DNA of 9,587 nt from Acidobacteriaceae bacterium. GTDB taxonomy: Bacteria > Acidobacteriota > Terriglobia > Terriglobales > Acidobacteriaceae. The notes under the pieces were generated by a model. That model saw only the letters and a program-made list of their open reading frames with translations. It did no database searches and was not told the origin of the DNA. Shown here one piece after another: positions 1 to 6,680 of this stretch (the stretch's first letter is position 1; every line of letters starts with the position of its first letter). The stretch spans positions 3,744 to 13,330 of the forward strand of contig PLKU01000141.1 of NCBI GenBank assembly GCA_003140705.1, given 5' to 3'. The translations under genes and the position numbers were made by a program.

Positions 1-1426
1 TGTAACTCCGAGCTGAGGCAAGGTTGGTGCCGTTGCTGGAGTTCCAGTAGAGAGAAGGATCACCGGTGTCGTTGAATTCTGTACCGCCGACGCACGTGGC
101 ATAGCTTGAAGAGCAGATGTAATTGGGGCTGTTGGGCGAGGGGTTTGCGGGCGGTGTTGCGAAGCTGGTGTCGCATCCCGATGCGCCGGCATCCCCTGAG
201 GAGACGAAGGACGAGATTCCCTCCGCCGCGGCCTGCTGAAACAGTGTGTCCCAGAATGTAACTCCGCTCGGTCCGGCCGACGACTCGCATGCTCCAAAGC
301 TGATAGTCATCACTTGCGCGGGAACGGGTGAGGTCTGCACCAGGTACTGCGCGTCTGCTCCGATGCCCCCGCTCGCCGGCGTCGCAACCACAAGCAGGAG
401 ATTCGCGTTGGGAGCCACGCTCCCGGCACGCAATACGTCCAGCGTCGCTTCGCCCTGTCCGCCGGTGGAGACGCCGGAACCCGGAGGAGCGGTAAGCGCA
501 GGACCCGGATCCACACCCCCGAATGCGGTGGGAACAATTTCTGTTGGATTCTGAAAGTTCGAAGCGGTCTGCTGCTCGAAGTTGGAGAAGTCAGCAGGAT
601 TTGTCCGTGACTGGCCCACGATACCGATAGTCCGCTTGTAGCCGCTGTAGGAGACTAGCCCATCGTAGATGGTTTGGAAGTCTGCAGGAGTGATGAAGTT
701 AGTTCCGCTGGAAATGGTCAGTTCCGGCGATGCCGACTGCGCCTCTGTGAAGTGACTGAGCGGTTGCTCATCGATGGCGTACAGCCCCTGAATGGCCTTG
801 ATGGCCGGCGCCAGGGCCACCGGGACCAACGGGTCAGATGAGACACTCAGGCGTTCAACACCGTTGACCTCGTAGAGATGCACCTCGGTCCGGAAGGCTT
901 GCCCGACCTCCGCCGTCGTGCCGCTGAATCCAATGAATATCCTGCTCGGCGAAACCCAGTTCACGTGCAGTCCCTGCGACTGCAACCACTGAGTCAACGT
1001 TGCAATATCCTGCTCCGAGAGTCCAAACCGCTCCCCGAACTCGGCAGGAGTCAGCCAGTGGTGGTAGTCAGGCGATGTCGGATTTTGCTGGTCGGCAAGC
1101 AGCTTCTTCAATCCCGCTTCCTGCTCCGGCGACCATGCCAAAACCATGGTCAACCCGTCCATCGTCTGCTTCGCCGGCGCCAGGCCCGCATCATTGCCCG
1201 GGTTTGCCCACTGCGGAAGATGGTTTGCCAGCGCCTGCATCTTCAACTGATCCACATCCCGCATGATGCGATCGGTGGTCTGCGCCTGGAGCCCGTTCGC
1301 GCCAAAGGCACCGGCGATGAGAAGTAGAGGGATCGCCAGGACTGCGATCGGCCGGGTTATCAGACTTATTCGGTACGTCACCTCAGAAACTATAGAAGAA
1401 AAAGGGCCGAGCATCGATTGGCGCAT
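1..1426 (-). CDS. Secreted S53 family peptidase (sedolisin/kumamolisin-like), 3' end beyond window
   Basis: Sedolisins are secreted, acid-active serine-carboxyl proteases with a Glu-Asp-Ser triad and a self-removed prodomain. The reading frame stays open for 475 codons from ATG 1426 to the left edge. An AGAGGA sits 10 bases before that ATG. Residues 27-48 form a hydrophobic signal segment ending GLQAQ, a plausible cleavage site. Residues 86-225 look like a pro-kumamolisin activation domain, with the typical SPDYHHWLTPAEFGERFG stretch at 118-135. The catalytic domain follows: GQGEATLD holds the Glu326/Asp330 pair with the family's four-residue spacing, and SSGDAGASG at 409-417 holds the oxyanion Asp412. 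The catalytic Ser (usually in an SGTS motif) lies past the window, so activity cannot be confirmed. Acidobacteria commonly carry several such genes. An alternative start is Met5. The gene stands alone, with no nearby partner. Confidence 0.93.
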   Translation of the reverse strand, partial: MRQSMLGPFSSIVSEVTYRISLITRPIAVLAIPLLLIAGAFGANGLQAQTTDRIMRDVDQLKMQALANHLPQWANPGNDAGLAPAKQTMDGLTMVLAWSPEQEAGLKKLLADQQNPTSPDYHHWLTPAEFGERFGLSEQDIATLTQWLQSQGLHVNWVSPSRIFIGFSGTTAEVGQAFRTEVHLYEVNGVERLSVSSDPLVPVALAPAIKAIQGLYAIDEQPLSHFTEAQSASPELTISSGTNFITPADFQTIYDGLVSYSGYKRTIGIVGQSRTNPADFSNFEQQTASNFQNPTEIVPTAFGGVDPGPALTAPPGSGVSTGGQGEATLDVLRAGSVAPNANLLLVVATPASGGIGADAQYLVQTSPVPAQVMTISFGACESSAGPSGVTFWDTLFQQAAAEGISSFVSSGDAGASGCDTSFATPPANPSPNSPNYICSSSYATCVGGTEFNDTGDPSLYWNSSNGTNLASARSY

Positions 1427-1839
1427 ATTTGGACGTTCCTCTGGGCACGAAAGGATGGAATGACCCGTGGGTGCGCGTAGCCCGCAAGTGGCCCTGCTCA
1501 TGCACCAACATAAACAAGGACGAGGAAAGCGACTATGGCACGCGTCACCGTTCTCATGGCAACCGCTCTGGGAATTTATTGAAGTATAACGCGCTTCTGC
1601 GCTTATCCACGAGTTTAGGGAACTTGCCCCTGTCTTTCGGATGTATTGTCGCCGATATTTCCCCAATGTGATTTGGCTCACGTTGGGTCCGAGTGGCCGG
1701 TCGTTCACTCAGGGGCTCAGGGCCGACGTCTCCTGTAATACGACAAAATCATTACGACCAGGACGACGGCTGTAAGCCAAGCGATTTTTCCGTAATGAAG
1801 CTGCATCGTTGCGGGCTCACCTTCTGCCGATCATCGGTA
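1427..1839. other. Intergenic region, no convincing gene
   Basis: This is the shared upstream and downstream space of the S53 gene and the membrane protein gene, both on the minus strand. I find no domain-like reading frame. Two tiny antisense ORFs overlap here. On plus, ATG 1535 to TGA 1582 (15 residues, MARVTVLMATALGIY) has GAGGA about 9 bases upstream. On minus, ATG 1557 opens a signal-peptide-like run (MRTVTRAIVAFLVLVYVGA) ended by TGA, without a clear ribosome site. Neither is supported beyond that. The S53 promoter should lie here, but no clear -35/-10 pair is visible. Confidence 0.5.
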
Positions 1840-2442
1840 TTAATTACGGTTCTCCATCTCAATATCCTTCAGTTCGTCGATCTCACGCTGGAGCTCGCTC
1901 TGTTCGCGCAACCTGATCAGGAACCACGAGACTATCCAGACAACCATCAGAATCAGGAAGGGAAGTCCATTCGGTAATATGCCCTGTTCCCTCGTCGAAA
2001 CCATCGCCAGCGCCAAAACGAACGTGGCAATGGCCAGCATTACTGGACCAAATGACCACAGCAGAAACCGGCGCACATGGTCGCGTTGGCGCTTGATCTC
2101 AAGCCGGCAAACCTCCAGGCCTGTATTAAGTCCGACGTCCCCAGGTATCACCGCGGACCACATTCCCCGGTTCAGGAAGTACAATCCGACAAGGCTCCAG
2201 GCGAGGGCAAATGCGAACGGCGGTTGCAGCACTTGTCTCAGCGCAGGAAACTGTTTCATGCAGTACGCGTAGAAGATGCCTGCAACGAGCGGGCAGGCCA
2301 CAGTCCCAATCAACTTCCTGCGGGTCTTTGCGCGAAGTAGACGGGACCTCTGTTCAATCAATTTCGATATCATTGTGGGTTTCTCCGTTGGCTGGTTCAG
2401 CCATATCGCTCTTACCCCGTTTTCGGGCGAATCATTCTGCAT
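1840..2442 (-). CDS. Four-helix membrane protein co-encoded with ECF sigma factor (possible anti-sigma role)
   Basis: This 200-residue protein has an acidic N-terminus (residues 1-20, ending NQPTE), a basic stretch at 30-43, and four hydrophobic segments at about 44-62, 74-91, 127-148 and 157-177. They are arranged as two hairpins. A charged C-terminal tail (178-198) has heptad-like character. Its ATG overlaps the end of the sigma factor gene by 11 bases and is preceded by GGGAGGG five bases away inside that gene, so the two are translationally coupled. The N-terminal pattern (I/LW.NQP.E...M, then a basic helix) resembles membrane proteins that sit directly after ECF sigma genes in acidobacteria. 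A role in sensing or in holding the sigma factor at the membrane is inferred from position only. No zinc anti-sigma motif (HxxxCxxC) is present and no enzyme motif is seen. Confidence 0.85.
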   Translation of the reverse strand: MQNDSPENGVRAIWLNQPTEKPTMISKLIEQRSRLLRAKTRRKLIGTVACPLVAGIFYAYCMKQFPALRQVLQPPFAFALAWSLVGLYFLNRGMWSAVIPGDVGLNTGLEVCRLEIKRQRDHVRRFLLWSFGPVMLAIATFVLALAMVSTREQGILPNGLPFLILMVVWIVSWFLIRLREQSELQREIDELKDIEMENRN

Positions 2443-2998
2443 CGTTCCCTCCCTCTTGCCGATGTTTGTGGAATCGCTTCGCGAGGATGTTCTTGATTCG
2501 ATAAATTCTCATTGCCACGTTCGCGGGCGACAAGCCCGTGATCTCTCCAGTCGATGCCGCATCCATATCTTCGAGATAAGAAACAATGACCTGGCGATCG
2601 AGCGGTTTGAGCCTCTGAATCAGCGCTGATATCCGGTTCAGATCTATTCGCCGATTCGCGGCAGACTGCGCATCCGCTTTGTCCGGCAGGACTTCGAGTT
2701 CCTCCAGGCTCACAAGATTCGAAAGGGTCCGGCGTTCACGAATGATGTGCGAGACGGCCACGTGGTGAGCCACGCGATACACCCAGGTGCGAAGGGAGCA
2801 GCGGAAATTGTAATTCTGAAGACTCCGCCATAGTTGAAAATGAATCTCTTGGCTCAGGTCGCGGCGTTTCTCCGGATCTGCTTCATAGGCTCTTGCCAGG
2901 CGTTCGAGTGCGGGACCAAATTGGTCCAAGGCCTCCCCATAGAGGCCACCCTGATTTGTTTGTTCGGCCAGAATCGATTCCTTTCCTCCCACAATCAA
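2432..2998 (-). CDS. ECF-type RNA polymerase sigma factor
   Basis: The 188-residue product matches a group 4 (ECF) sigma factor. Region 2 lies at about residues 30-88, with the typical core-binding and -10 recognition pattern SLRTWVYRVAHHVAVSHIIR at 68-87. Region 4 lies at about 119-177, with a helix-turn-helix (LKPLDRQVIVSYLEDMDAAST, then GEITGLSPANVAMRIYRIKN). Length is normal for the family. No ATG start is available: the frame is closed upstream by TAA, and the first initiators are TTG 2998, GTG 2992, or a CTG shortly after a strong GGGAGGAAAGGA. The true N-terminus may therefore begin around residues 1-10. The gene leads a two-gene unit with the membrane protein that overlaps its end. 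ECF factors often activate their own promoter; a GGAAC element about 80 bases upstream is a weak candidate. Confidence 0.92.
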   Translation of the reverse strand: MIVGGKESILAEQTNQGGLYGEALDQFGPALERLARAYEADPEKRRDLSQEIHFQLWRSLQNYNFRCSLRTWVYRVAHHVAVSHIIRERRTLSNLVSLEELEVLPDKADAQSAANRRIDLNRISALIQRLKPLDRQVIVSYLEDMDAASTGEITGLSPANVAMRIYRIKNILAKRFHKHRQEGGNDAE

Positions 2999-3239
2999 GG
3001 TAGTCGCCGAACATCGAAGTTTTTAACTGACTCGAACAGAATATTTCGCTGTGCGGGAGTTCTTGGGCTCTCATGGCCGGTTCCCTCCGGTCACTCAATA
3101 ATGACTACTCATCGGTAAACAGAATCGAAGCGGCATGGAGGCGCGGCCAGATTAGGCCACCGCAACGGCCTAAAAAGTAGGACCGCTCCGCCGAATCGAC
3201 GTTCCGGACGGTCTGACCGCCAAACCGGCCATTCGGCGG

Positions 3240-3284
3240 TCAAATGTTGATAACTGGGCTTTGCACCACTTGAGGGCTAATTTG
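3240..3284 (+). repeat. Dispersed ~44-bp repeat, copy A
   Basis: This copy reads TCAAATGTTGATAACTGGG then CTTTGCACCACTTGAGGGC and AATTT. It shares the TGTTGA.AACTGGGCTTTGCAC core with copy B (7539) and nearly all of its left half with copy C (9472). It lies upstream of the hydrolase start, and a perfect 8-bp hairpin (3302-3322) follows it. Confidence 0.8.
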
Positions 3285-3301
3285 GGGTGCTCTGGGCGGT
3301 C

Positions 3302-3322
3302 CGAATGCGGGGAACGCATTCG
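3302..3322 (+). promoter_or_regulatory. Perfect 8-bp inverted repeat before the hydrolase start
   Basis: CGAATGCG, GGGAA, CGCATTCG form a perfect 8-bp stem with a 5-base loop, ending 23 bases before ATG 3346. The position suits a repressor operator or a 5'-UTR hairpin. No T-run follows, so it is not an intrinsic terminator. Confidence 0.5.
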
Positions 3323-3345
3323 AGTTGGGCTGCGTAGAGGTCCCT

Positions 3346-4230
3346 ATGAGGCGTCTACGAAAGGTTCTCCGCAGGGGCTTGGTTATTGTCTTGGTTTGGA
3401 TTGGTATCTGCGCCGGGATTGGCATCATGGCCGCAGAAATGGCACTGCATCCAGGGCGGCGGGCGTTGGGAACTCATGCGAAAGAGAACGCCTCGGATGT
3501 GGCCGCACGAAATGGTGCGGAGCTGACCGAAGTCGCCGTCACCGCAGTCGATGGTGTGACATTGCGCGCTTGGAGCATCCGACACTTTCACGGCAATGGC
3601 GATGCGGTCATCCTTCTACATGGGCACACCGACAATCGTGCAGGCATGTTGGGCAATGCCGATCTTTTGCTTCGCCACGGTTTCGCGGTTTTGCTGCCCG
3701 ATGCCCGCGCGCATGGGATCAGCGGTGGAGATATTTCTACTTGCGGCGTGATGGAATCGGGAGATATAAGGCGTTGGTTCGACTCGGTTCAGAAGGCAGA
3801 AGCCCCGCGATGCGTTGACGGGCTTGGCGAATCGATGGGTGCCGCGCAGTTGCTCGAGTCTCTCCGAACTACACCGGGATTTTGTGCCGTCGTGGCTGAG
3901 TGCCCGTTTGCCAGCTTCAGGGAAGCCTCCTATGATCGCCTCGCAGAGCGGCTTGATGCAGGAGCGTGGTTGGGACGCACTCTCCTCCGCCCCGCGGTGG
4001 ACACTGGTTTTCTATACACACGATGGAAGTACGGTGTTGACTGAGATCAGGCTTCGCCGTCGAATGCAGTGGCCGCGAGCGGTGTTCCCGTCCTGCTCAT
4101 TCATGGCAAGAAGGACACAAACCTTCCGCCCCGCCACTCGGAAATGATTCTTGAGCACAGCTCTTCGCGTGTCCCTTCAGTGGTTTTGTGGGAGCCTGAG
4201 GATGCCGGTCACACTGGCGCGGCGGGGGGG
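3346..4230 (+). pseudogene. Alpha/beta hydrolase (serine aminopeptidase/YqkD-like) interrupted by in-frame TGA
   Basis: Start ATG 3346 follows AGAGG by five bases. Residues 11-30 form one membrane or signal-anchor segment. The alpha/beta hydrolase fold follows: LLHGHTD at 90-96 is the oxyanion loop, LLPDARAHGISGG lies at 116-128, and the nucleophile elbow GLGESMG gives Ser163. TGA at 4042-4044 (codon 233) then stops translation. In the same frame the sequence continues as DQASP..., VPVLLIHGKKDTNLPPRHS (Asp257) and DAGHTGA (His289), exactly the rest of the triad in family order. The truncated 232-residue product would lack Asp and His and should be inactive. Recognisable similarity ends near a G7 run at 4224-4230. 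The frame stays open to TGA 4402-4404 but reads as low-complexity Arg and noise, so the true C-terminus may be decayed as well. The gene is convergent with the DUF3863 gene. The alternatives are a sequence error or readthrough. Confidence 0.85.
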
Positions 4231-4539
4231 CGGCGGCGCCGACAAGTGGTTATTAACGGCGAGGCTATGCGACTGCGTAGCCAGTCAGCATCGTCACTGC
4301 GGCCAATAGCCCGCATTGCAATATATTTGCGAGCAGAATCCGGCTCCCGACGGTGCTTCCAATTCCCACGGTGTACCTCAACTCAGTTGCTTGATCAGAC
4401 TTGATTGAACTCGATGACTGATGGCAAAACGCGAGATCCAAGATATCCCAGCCTGCGCATTTTTGGTGAGCGCATCCTGATATTGGACTCATTGTGTCTT
4501 GCCCCTGACGGCGTATGGTCTTGTCGCATGCCGTAGCAT
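4231..4539. other. Intergenic region between convergent genes
   Basis: I see no gene here. GGCTATGC/GCGTAGCC (4263-4270 and 4275-4282) is an 8-bp stem with one G-U pair and a GACT loop. It has no T-run on either strand, so it is at best a weak transcription barrier between the convergent hydrolase and DUF3863 genes. A second, looser pair TGCGC/GCGCA lies near 4456-4476. Confidence 0.4.
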
Positions 4540-5910
4540 TCAGCCAAGATTCTTCAACTCCGGATAGCGCGAGTAGATGCGCCGCCGATCTTCGGGAGGC
4601 AACTGCTCGAGCCGAACGGGCCTGTCCTGTAGCCGTGTGCCCTTTTGATTCAGCACATTCATCAGGCTCCATTCCCGCTGCAACTGTTGCGGCTCTTGCG
4701 CCTTTAGATCGTACCGTGTAAAGTCCGAGACCAGTGCCGGACTGTCCGTACTCAAGTCATTGAGCAGCGCCAACCGGAATTTCCGATTCATGAACCACCT
4801 GATTCGGAAGTCCTTCTCTGAGCCTGGAGCGCCTGTTCCATTTTCATCAAATCGGTAGTCGAGGGCCGCATTGGAAGGCGTGTGCTTTCTCCACTCCAAG
4901 CCAAAGGCTCCCTCTGTTAGTACCTGTACATCTGCCCAGCGCTCCTTGACGGCTTGCAGCCACCAGGTCAGGTCCTGGTCGTGACCAACCGAGACCTCCC
5001 AGATTCCTGTTACCCATCCAAATCCATTCAGTGCGTGGCCCCGATCAAAGTGAATCGCGGTGGTGTCCATCATTTCTTTGCGGCCTGCTTCAACCCCGAG
5101 ATTTCCGACTGTCTCGATGGGGCCGACCCCCAGGCGACTGTTGAATCCTCCCTGAAAGCCGTCGCGACGGGCAGCCAGAAAGTCGCAGGTCCAACCATCG
5201 AGACACACACAGTCAATGAAATCCGCAGCGCCCTGCGCCGGCTTCAGGTAATGTTCGCGACTGGGATAATAGGGATAGCATATGCCTCCGTCGCCGTCGC
5301 CGTTGTCGATTCCGTGCTGACTCCATATCTGCCCCTGGCACACATGAATGCCCTCTTCTGTCGCCAGGAAATTCTGGTTCTCCGCATCCATGAATCCTGC
5401 AACCATACACTCCGGTCGGTATCCACCGCCCACCATGGCCGATATCAGTTGCAGCGCCTTGTGGATCGTTTCCCGTATGTGCTCGCGAGTGTCATACATG
5501 GGCGCGAAATACCCGCCCGGGATGAACGTGATTTCGTCGCCGAACCGTTCGTGGTAGGAAGCGAGCAGGCGCCGCGCATCTTTATATTCCTGGCGGGTGT
5601 CATTCAGTGCCAGCCAACTGATGGCCCACGTCATTCTTCCGTTTGGACATCCTCGCTCAAAGGCGTCTCGTCGTGAGCGGATGTGGTCTGGACTGTTGTC
5701 AGGAGCCTCATCTTTGCCGATAGAGCGATTCGGAGTGACCTCGATCTGGTTGACTCGCACGACGGATACATGAGTCACATATCGCCCATGCAGAGCCGAT
5801 GGCCGCGGGCGGTCGATTGGCGCACCTGATCCCGACCGTGCAAGCGCGAGCGAGGCCGCTGATGCCGCCGCCCGGCCCAAAAACTTCCGCCTGTCCCACA
5901 AGTGCTCCAT
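4540..5910 (-). CDS. Tat-exported DUF3863/DUF3864 domain protein
   Basis: This 456-residue protein starts with a twin-arginine signal, DRRKFLGRAAASAASLALA (residues 6-24), so it is probably folded in the cytoplasm and then exported. I recognise the body as the DUF3863 (about 43-340) plus DUF3864 (about 345-450) family known from Bacteroidota and Acidobacteria. Supporting stretches include MTWAISWLALND (93-104), ITFIPGGYFAPMYD (127-140), GFMDAENQNFLATEEGIHVCQ (172-192), CYPYYPSREHYLKPAQ (211-226), FNSRLGVGPIETVG (256-269) and DFTRYDLKA (396-404). The function is unknown. Conserved acidic and aromatic residues with alternating strand/helix pattern suggest a carbohydrate-active barrel, but this is inference. 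ATG 5910 is chosen because AGGGA sits just upstream and the Arg pair falls at residues 7-8. ATG 5925 and GTG 5943 are in frame but lack ribosome sites. The gene stands alone. Confidence 0.9.
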   Translation of the reverse strand: MEHLWDRRKFLGRAAASAASLALARSGSGAPIDRPRPSALHGRYVTHVSVVRVNQIEVTPNRSIGKDEAPDNSPDHIRSRRDAFERGCPNGRMTWAISWLALNDTRQEYKDARRLLASYHERFGDEITFIPGGYFAPMYDTREHIRETIHKALQLISAMVGGGYRPECMVAGFMDAENQNFLATEEGIHVCQGQIWSQHGIDNGDGDGGICYPYYPSREHYLKPAQGAADFIDCVCLDGWTCDFLAARRDGFQGGFNSRLGVGPIETVGNLGVEAGRKEMMDTTAIHFDRGHALNGFGWVTGIWEVSVGHDQDLTWWLQAVKERWADVQVLTEGAFGLEWRKHTPSNAALDYRFDENGTGAPGSEKDFRIRWFMNRKFRLALLNDLSTDSPALVSDFTRYDLKAQEPQQLQREWSLMNVLNQKGTRLQDRPVRLEQLPPEDRRRIYSRYPELKNLG

Positions 5911-5995
5911 CTCTGTCCCTGTCATTTCGACTTGCTGCGTCACGGGTTTGCATCAAGAAGCGATGCTGAGTGTTCGTTGAATCTGCATCTTTCCT

Positions 5996-6102
5996 CTAGG
6001 TCTCTGACCGCTTATTTTGAGCTTTTCCACCCTTGGCGCGACAAGGCTGCGTCAAGGATGAGACACCCGCAGTGGTACAAGAACAAGCGGTCAGAAAACT
6101 AG
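5996..6102. repeat. Nested inverted-repeat element, MITE-like or structured RNA
   Basis: Perfect 11-bp arms TCTGACCGCTT (6003-6013) and AAGCGGTCAGA (6085-6095) bracket 71 bases. Three bases outside each arm lies CTAG (5996-5999 and 6099-6102). Inside and almost co-centred is a second stem, CCTTGGCGC (6031-6039) and GCGTCAAGG (6049-6057): nine pairs including one G-U, with a 9-base loop. The layout fits a miniature inverted-repeat transposable element with CTAG target duplication, or a folded non-coding RNA. No transposase is nearby. The function is unknown. Confidence 0.5.
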
Positions 6103-6212
6103 CGTGGTTGTTAACCCGATCGAGCCATTAACGATTGGCGAGCCTTCGGCACACGGTGAGAGAAAGTTGAAAAAGTATCTTACGCCTTTTGGCAGGGACG
6201 AGGAAATCGTCT

Positions 6213-6308
6213 ATGTATAAGCCTCTTGAAGAGGGTATAGTTTCTAGATCGGCTTTCGGGAAAGAAGAGTATCGTCGTGGCTCGACGATTCCGGCTTCTC
6301 ATACTTGA
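6213..6308 (+). CDS. Possible 31-residue small ORF, unknown
   Basis: ATG 6213 follows GACGAGGAAATCGTCT, a good ribosome site about 9 bases upstream, and the frame runs 31 codons to TGA 6306-6308 (starts MYKPLEEGIVSRSAFGKEEY). It contains the perfect hairpin ATCGTCG/CGACGAT (6271-6277 and 6283-6289). I recognise no family. It could be a leader peptide, a gene remnant or chance. Confidence 0.2.
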   Translation: MYKPLEEGIVSRSAFGKEEYRRGSTIPASHT

Positions 6309-6460
6309 CTTGATGCGGTACCGCGGAAGGCGAGATAGTTCGTCAAACAAACTCAGCCTAACCTATGACCAGCGCATCGAACCGGTCACTCCATAATAAT
6401 TTCCATTCAGTACCTACCAACCACAGCCAAACAGCTGACTCCGATTCCAAGATTGAGCGT

Positions 6461-6501
6461 CACATGGCGATAATTGGGCTTTTCACATTCTGAGGCCAAT
6501 T
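6461..6501 (+). repeat. Dispersed ~44-bp repeat, copy D (diverged)
   Basis: CACATGGCGATAATTGGGC then TTTTCACATTCTGAGGCC and AATT. It aligns end to end with copy A, with a few substitutions. Here the ends form an inverted repeat, AATTGG (6472-6477) and CCAATT (6496-6501). Confidence 0.65.
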
Positions 6502-6680
6502 CCAGTCAGCAGCGGAAGACTGCGAGCATGGCGATATTGCTCAACCATGAGCTGAAGGCTTGCGACCATTCGACCGATATCCAGACCACCGAATACAGCG
6601 CGGCGAAATGAAAGCGTGGGGCTGATCTCACCAACCTATTGGATTGCGGGCTAGAATGACAGTCGTATTGGAGAAGACTC

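Larger units (their letters stand above)
2999..3345. promoter_or_regulatory. Divergent intergenic region with several inverted repeats
   Basis: This region separates the sigma factor gene (minus) from the hydrolase (plus), so it should hold promoters for both. It contains TTAGGCC/GGCCTAA (3152-3158 and 3167-3173), CCGCCGAAT/ATTCGGCGG (3188-3196 and 3231-3239), GACCGCC/GGCGGTC (3215-3221 and 3235-3241), copy A of the dispersed repeat (3240-3284), and CGAATGCG/CGCATTCG (3302-3309 and 3315-3322). All these stems are perfect. The second and third pairs share bases, so they cannot form together. No clear sigma-70 -35/-10 pair was found. The only ECF-like -35 is GGAAC on the minus strand near 3078-3082. 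Confidence 0.45.
5911..6680. other. Long intergenic region with structured DNA and tiny ORFs
   Basis: This divergent region lies between the DUF3863 gene (minus) and the secreted-protein gene (plus). It contains an 11-codon minus ORF (5953-5988, MQIQRTLSIAS) with a strong AGAGGAAAG before its ATG, a nested inverted-repeat element (5996-6102), a possible 31-residue plus ORF (6213-6308), dispersed repeat copy D (6461-6501), and a direct repeat of CATGGCGATA/ATTG (near 6463 and 6528). No tRNA, transposase or longer gene was recognised. It may hold eroded gene remnants. Confidence 0.5.

Noticed and set aside
1488..1557. Minus-strand signal-peptide-like ORF MRTVTRAIVAFLVLVYVGA with in-frame continuation after TGA
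   Set aside because: No ribosome site, only 19 residues, and the continuation runs into the S53 start region without recognisable sequence.
2883..3098. Minus ORF of 71 codons overlapping the sigma factor start
   Set aside because: It is in a different frame from the clear sigma regions 2 and 4, and its translation shows no domain.
4265..4672. Minus ORF of 135 codons and plus ORF 4515-4721 at the end of the DUF3863 gene
   Set aside because: Both overlap the conserved C-terminus of DUF3864 in another frame or strand and show no motif.
5902..6102. Plus ORF of 66 codons over the nested inverted-repeat element
   Set aside because: It has no ribosome site or family resemblance, and it begins inside the DUF3863 gene antisense.
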